The notes under the pieces are model-generated. The model was not told where the DNA came from and did not search any database. It was given only the letters and a program-made list of their open reading frames with translations. The position numbers and the translations under genes were made by a program. 6,851 bases of DNA from Gemmatimonadota bacterium. Lineage in GTDB: Bacteria > Gemmatimonadota > Gemmatimonadetes > Gemmatimonadales > GWC2-71-9. The DNA lies in contig QHVD01000493.1 of NCBI GenBank assembly GCA_003222235.1, positions 1 through 6,851 of the forward strand. Direction: 5' to 3'. Below are positions 5,229 through 6,851 of the stretch, piece by piece (the first letter of the stretch is position 1; every line of letters starts with the position of its first letter).

Positions 5229-5242
5229 AGGGTGATAGCAAC

Positions 5243-5440
5243 ATGAAGATGTTCGCCCGCCAGCATGAGGACGAGAAGTTGGCGCAACTCGCCACTCGGA
5301 TTCCGCTCCGCACGGCCCGCCGGCTCAAGGAGTTTTGCGTGCGGAACGAAGTACGGATGCAGACCTTCGTCCGCACCGCCTTGGCTGAGAAGCTGGCTCA
5401 CGCGCGCCGCAGGGCTCGCCGGCGACGTTCTAGAGCCTGA
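5243..5440 (+). CDS. Ribbon-helix-helix (RHH)-like DNA-binding protein with Arg-rich tail
   Basis: A 65-aa protein with the RHH pattern: a short strand LATRIP (about 16-21), helix A LRTARRLKEFCVRNE (22-36), a turn, and helix B MQTFVRTALAEKLAHA (39-54). RHH proteins dimerise through the strand and insert it into the DNA major groove; T18 and R19 would be base-contacting positions. The tail (RRRARRRRSRA, 55-65) is very basic and could add non-specific DNA contact. The ATG at 5243 follows AAAGGGTGAT. Many such proteins are antitoxins or plasmid/phage regulators, but no toxin is recognisable beside it, so that role is not claimed. The same frame stays open for 63 codons past the TGA. Confidence 0.68.
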   Translation: MKMFARQHEDEKLAQLATRIPLRTARRLKEFCVRNEVRMQTFVRTALAEKLAHARRRARRRRSRA

Positions 5441-5632
5441 GGCGCTCCGAAACGGACCACGGTCACCAAGCTCCTCAGCCTCGGCATCGTTTCCTCCCTT
5501 CGACTATGGGAAGCGACCGACGACCGCTTTAGACTCAACACCTGCTTGGTGATATACGGCACCGCGCGGGCCGTGCCGCTGCGCGAGTTGGGGGCGGTGG
5601 TGAGGTGGTGGCAGATAGGCGACGTGCGCTGA
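5441..5632 (+). other. Open frame in phase with the RHH gene, no start codon; possible gene remnant
   Basis: Directly after the RHH stop the same frame is open for 63 codons to a TGA at 5630-5632. It reads like protein: TTVTKLLSLGIVSSLRLWEATDD, then LVIYGTARAVPLRELGAVVRWWQIGDV, with third positions mostly G or C. No ATG or GTG occurs in its first two thirds; a TTG at 5546 and a GTG at 5549 give a peptide of under 30 residues. It may be the remains of a separate gene with a lost or shifted start, or a C-terminal domain separated from the RHH part by a stop. Nothing identifies its function. Confidence 0.28.
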
Positions 5633-5709
5633 GGGTTGCGCTCACCTCGGCCAAGTGCGGCGGCTGCAAGACGGCCTTCCCCGACCCGACGCCGCTGGAG
5701 GGCGAGTGA
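5608..5709 (+). CDS. Mini-protein (33 aa) with CxxC zinc-knuckle-like motif
   Basis: From GTG 5608 the frame gives ADRRRALRVALTSAKCGGCK, then TAFPDPTPLEGE and TGA. The AKCGGCKTAF segment is a CxxC knuckle followed by an aromatic residue, as in small zinc ribbons, but a second Cys/His pair is missing, so a lone peptide would need a partner to hold zinc. The GTG lies within the end of the preceding open frame, and the TGA overlaps the next gene's GTG (GTGA). This argues for coupled translation as in compact phage or plasmid gene strings. A G-rich stretch upstream could serve as a ribosome site. Not recognised as a family. Confidence 0.35.
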   Translation: MADRRRALRVALTSAKCGGCKTAFPDPTPLEGE

Positions 5710-5900
5710 AATACGCCCTCTTCTGCGAGCGCTGCGGCGCGCGCATCGTTGTCGCGGGGCAGGTGGGGAACGACGCCGCGAACGCCACCGCGCAGCACCT
5801 GCGCGCCGAGCATCCCGACCTCATGCCCGCAGACCGCCGGCCCGACTTCGCCACGCTGCTCGGGTACGTCCGCGTGCGGATGACCAACGGCGGCACGTGA
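5706..5900 (+). CDS. Small zinc-finger-like protein (64 aa, C-x2-C-x20-H-x4-H)
   Basis: From the GTG at 5706 the product starts KYALFCERCGARIVVAG and continues NATAQHLRAEHPDL. Cys7, Cys10, His31 and His36 form a C-x2-C...H-x4-H zinc-finger layout: a beta hairpin with CERCG and a helix carrying both histidines. The C-terminal third (FATLLGYVRVRM) may form a further strand or helix. GGAGGG lies about 5 nt upstream, which favours this start over an earlier in-frame codon at 5655. Its first bases overlap the stop of the CxxC mini-protein (GTGA), and its TGA overlaps the next GTG in the same way. Single-finger bacterial proteins of this size often bind DNA or act as adaptors; the role here is unknown. 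Confidence 0.55.
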   Translation: MKYALFCERCGARIVVAGQVGNDAANATAQHLRAEHPDLMPADRRPDFATLLGYVRVRMTNGGT

Positions 5901-6097
5901 AAACCATGCGCGCGGGACGGCCGCCGCTCCTATGCAGCTTTGAGCGGCCCTCGTGCTCTCGGTTTCGTTTCGAGCAGCCTGCGCCCCACGTCGAGGAGCG
6001 ACCGACCGACGAGTACGGCAGCCCCGAGCAGGACGAACGACTCCTCGGCGAGCGGGTCGGTCGCACGGTCGCTTCGCTGTCGATGCCACGCCGCTGA
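5897..6097 (+). CDS. Hypothetical 66-aa charged protein, GTGA-coupled
   Basis: The GTG at 5897-5899 overlaps the zinc-finger gene's TGA (5898-5900), and the frame runs 66 codons. The product is KTMRAGRPPLLCSFERPSCSRFRFEQPAPHVEERPTDEYGSPEQ, then DERLLGERVGRTVASLSMPRR. It is basic at the start, with two Cys, and acidic in the middle; no family is recognised. Third positions are mostly G or C, which supports coding, but the antisense frame is also open. There is no separate ribosome site, so translation would depend on coupling to the zinc-finger gene. An internal ATG at 5906 is an alternative start. Confidence 0.35.
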   Translation: MKTMRAGRPPLLCSFERPSCSRFRFEQPAPHVEERPTDEYGSPEQDERLLGERVGRTVASLSMPRR

Positions 6098-6116
6098 AGG
6101 AGGCAGCGAGCAGGCG

Positions 6117-6293
6117 GTGTCGCATGGGTCACGGCATCACGGCATCCACGCGACGACCACTGGCCCGCTCGGTGCGGGGCTCCCCGCACGAGACTCGAGC
6201 GTCACCTCCAAGCCGTCTGGGAGCGCGCTGAGCGCGGAGCTCTCGCAGGGGACCGACGTGGGCCCTGGCCCGATGCTTCGCGTCCCGCGCTGA
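6117..6293 (+). CDS. Hypothetical 58-aa Ser/Gly-rich protein
   Basis: GTG 6117 follows a near-perfect AAGGAGG at 6097-6103, with a 13-nt spacer that is on the long side. The frame gives SHGSRHHGIHATTTGPLGAGL, then a Ser/Thr/Gly-rich body ending GPGPMLRVPR. It lacks hydrophobic core residues, so it would be disordered. The alternative ATG at 6124 in another frame yields a 35-aa Arg-rich peptide. A strong hairpin (6168-6192) lies inside it. The stop is 12 bp from the converging cupin stop. The evidence is the ribosome site and position only; it could equally be non-coding spacer. Confidence 0.22.
   Translation: MSHGSRHHGIHATTTGPLGAGLPARDSSVTSKPSGSALSAELSQGTDVGPGPMLRVPR
6168..6192. repeat. Strong GC-rich hairpin (inverted repeat)
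   Basis: CTC, a bulged G, GTGCGGGG, CT, CCCCGCAC, GAG: 11 base pairs with one bulge and a two-base loop (four if the inner pair opens). No T-run follows on either strand, so it is not a standard intrinsic terminator, though it lies about 100 bp before the convergent gene ends at 6293/6306. It could be a structural RNA element or a protein site. Confidence 0.5.
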
Positions 6294-6305
6294 AAGGGGG
6301 CGCCC

Positions 6306-6581
6306 TCAGAGGCCGATGACCGCAGGGCGGGGATGCCCGCCCTTGCGGCAAAGGTCCAGGTACACGTCGATCAGAAAGGCTGCATCCCACACGCTCTCCA
6401 CGTTGCCCTGCTCGTCGAGGTTGAGATTGGCGCCGCGGATCGCGAACCATACATCGGTGGTCTCGCGATTGGTCGGCGGCACGTGTAAGGTGTGGATCGA
6501 ACCCGCCGGCTCGTAGAGATACGAGCCGGGCCGTGTTGACCTCGGATACTCCAGGTAGCGCCACGAGCCCGAGACCGTCAC
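6306..6581 (-). CDS. Cupin-domain protein (2,4'-dihydroxyacetophenone dioxygenase-like), 5'-truncated
   Basis: The protein reads TVSGSWRYLEYPRSTRPGSYLYEPAGSIHTLHVPPTN, then TTDVWFAIRGANLNLDEQGNVESVWDAAFLIDVY, and ends GHPRPAVIGL. This is the C-terminal two thirds of a single-domain cupin of the 2,4'-dihydroxyacetophenone dioxygenase/ChrR-like group. That fold binds a metal (often Fe) through a HxH...E...H set. E24 and H30 fit the later ligands. The DNA upstream in the same frame (6582 to about 6620) still encodes matching sequence (DKHAGEVFA), so the GTG at 6579-6581 is not the natural start. Further upstream the frame meets a stop near 6645 and no cupin N-terminus (normally about 60 more residues) is found in any frame. 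Probably a truncated remnant. Confidence 0.68.
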   Translation of the reverse strand: MTVSGSWRYLEYPRSTRPGSYLYEPAGSIHTLHVPPTNRETTDVWFAIRGANLNLDEQGNVESVWDAAFLIDVYLDLCRKGGHPRPAVIGL

Positions 6582-6599
6582 GGCGAAGACCTCACCGGC

Positions 6600-6829
6600 A
6601 TGCTTGTCGAACTCGGTCGCTCGGCGGGGAGATCGAGGCCATCATCGACGACTACCGCGTCGCGCGGGAGCTGCTCATCGGCAGCTTTCGTGCGGCGGCG
6701 GCCGAGAGTCTTCCCGCCGCGATTCGGGAGTTGGTCAGCAAGATCGGCGAGAAGGAAGAGATCACGCGTGCGCGCCTGGGCGAGCACGTGATCAGGCCGA
6801 GATCCACCCTATGCCACCAAAGTCGATAG
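6600..6829 (+). pseudogene. Helical hypothetical protein, apparently frameshifted, near the window edge
   Basis: From about 6629 one plus frame reads convincingly as a helical soluble protein: EIEAIIDDYRVARELLIGSF, AAAAESLPAAIRELVSKIGEKEEITRARLGEHVI. There is no start codon in that frame. An ATG at 6600 in another frame gives LVELGRSAG, and one extra G in the GGGG at 6626-6629 would join the two smoothly. At the other end the frame degrades to a stop at 6829, while a neighbouring frame reads YATKVDRAINEFDL to the window edge, which suggests further indels. Not recognised as a family. Its 5' end overlaps the truncated cupin head to head. Confidence 0.4.
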
Positions 6830-6851
6830 AGCGATTAACGAGTTCGACCTG

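Noticed and set aside
5398..5487. Minus-strand 29-aa ORF with a strong AAGGGAGG upstream of its ATG
   Set aside because: It is very short, Arg-rich, and overlaps the RHH gene end; the ribosome-site match alone does not support it.
5243..5632. RHH antitoxin plus toxin pair
   Set aside because: No neighbouring ORF shows RelE, PIN, Fic or other toxin features; the Trp-rich downstream frame lacks a start and family motifs.
5535..6125. 196-codon minus-strand open frame
   Set aside because: It is antisense to the GTGA-coupled small ORFs; low-complexity Arg/Ala/Pro composition, no motif. The plus-strand reading explains the region better.
1..6851. CRISPR array, tRNA, rRNA, integrase or transposase
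   Set aside because: No regularly spaced repeats, no cloverleaf-like segment and no recombinase motif were seen on either strand.

Overview
The window is GC-rich bacterial DNA with short intergenic gaps and strong Shine-Dalgarno sites (GGAGG-like), and ATGA and GTGA stop/start overlaps. Third codon positions are mostly G or C in the convincing genes. This fits an uncultured high-GC soil or groundwater lineage. A PPOX protein of the F420/flavin type and a DUF1772 protein would fit Actinobacteria or Methylomirabilota/Rokubacteria-like groups, but nothing seen here fixes the phylum.

Layout. At the far left is the last 25 codons of a plus-strand gene ending in a Cys-rich motif (CCxxC). Converging on it is a run of minus-strand genes from about 3301 down to 117. 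In transcription order these are a 100-aa Arg-rich AT-hook protein, a PPOX-family flavin/F420 protein with a lipoprotein-like leader (ATGA-coupled to the first), a four-TM protein, a second membrane protein, an MBL-fold hydrolase and a DUF1772 membrane protein. They share a strand and have small gaps, so they probably form one operon. A candidate -10 box lies upstream of the AT-hook gene. Further upstream, on the same strand, is a secreted beta-helix-like gene that looks truncated.

From 4229 to 6293 the style changes to short, mostly plus-strand genes: an 82-aa Cys-containing protein, a 65-aa tail-anchored membrane protein, a ribbon-helix-helix protein with an Arg-rich tail, and a chain of tiny GTGA-coupled ORFs that includes two zinc-ribbon/finger-like peptides. 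A poorly defined minus-strand gene sits between the membrane protein and the RHH gene. The region resembles an accessory or mobile-element island, but I see no integrase, transposase, tRNA, CRISPR or attachment site. At the right end a 5'-truncated cupin gene of the 2,4'-dihydroxyacetophenone dioxygenase type (minus) abuts a partial helical ORF (plus).

The most important caveat is quality. At least three genes (MBL hydrolase, membrane protein, beta-helix protein), and probably the right-edge ORF, are each broken by what looks like a single-base indel in a G/C run. The simplest reading is uncorrected sequencing or assembly error; real pseudogenes, or phase variation at the G7 tract, are alternatives. 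The most unusual protein-level features are the triple AT-hook/Arg9 protein translationally coupled to a possibly exported PPOX protein, and the overlapping chain of mini zinc-binding ORFs.
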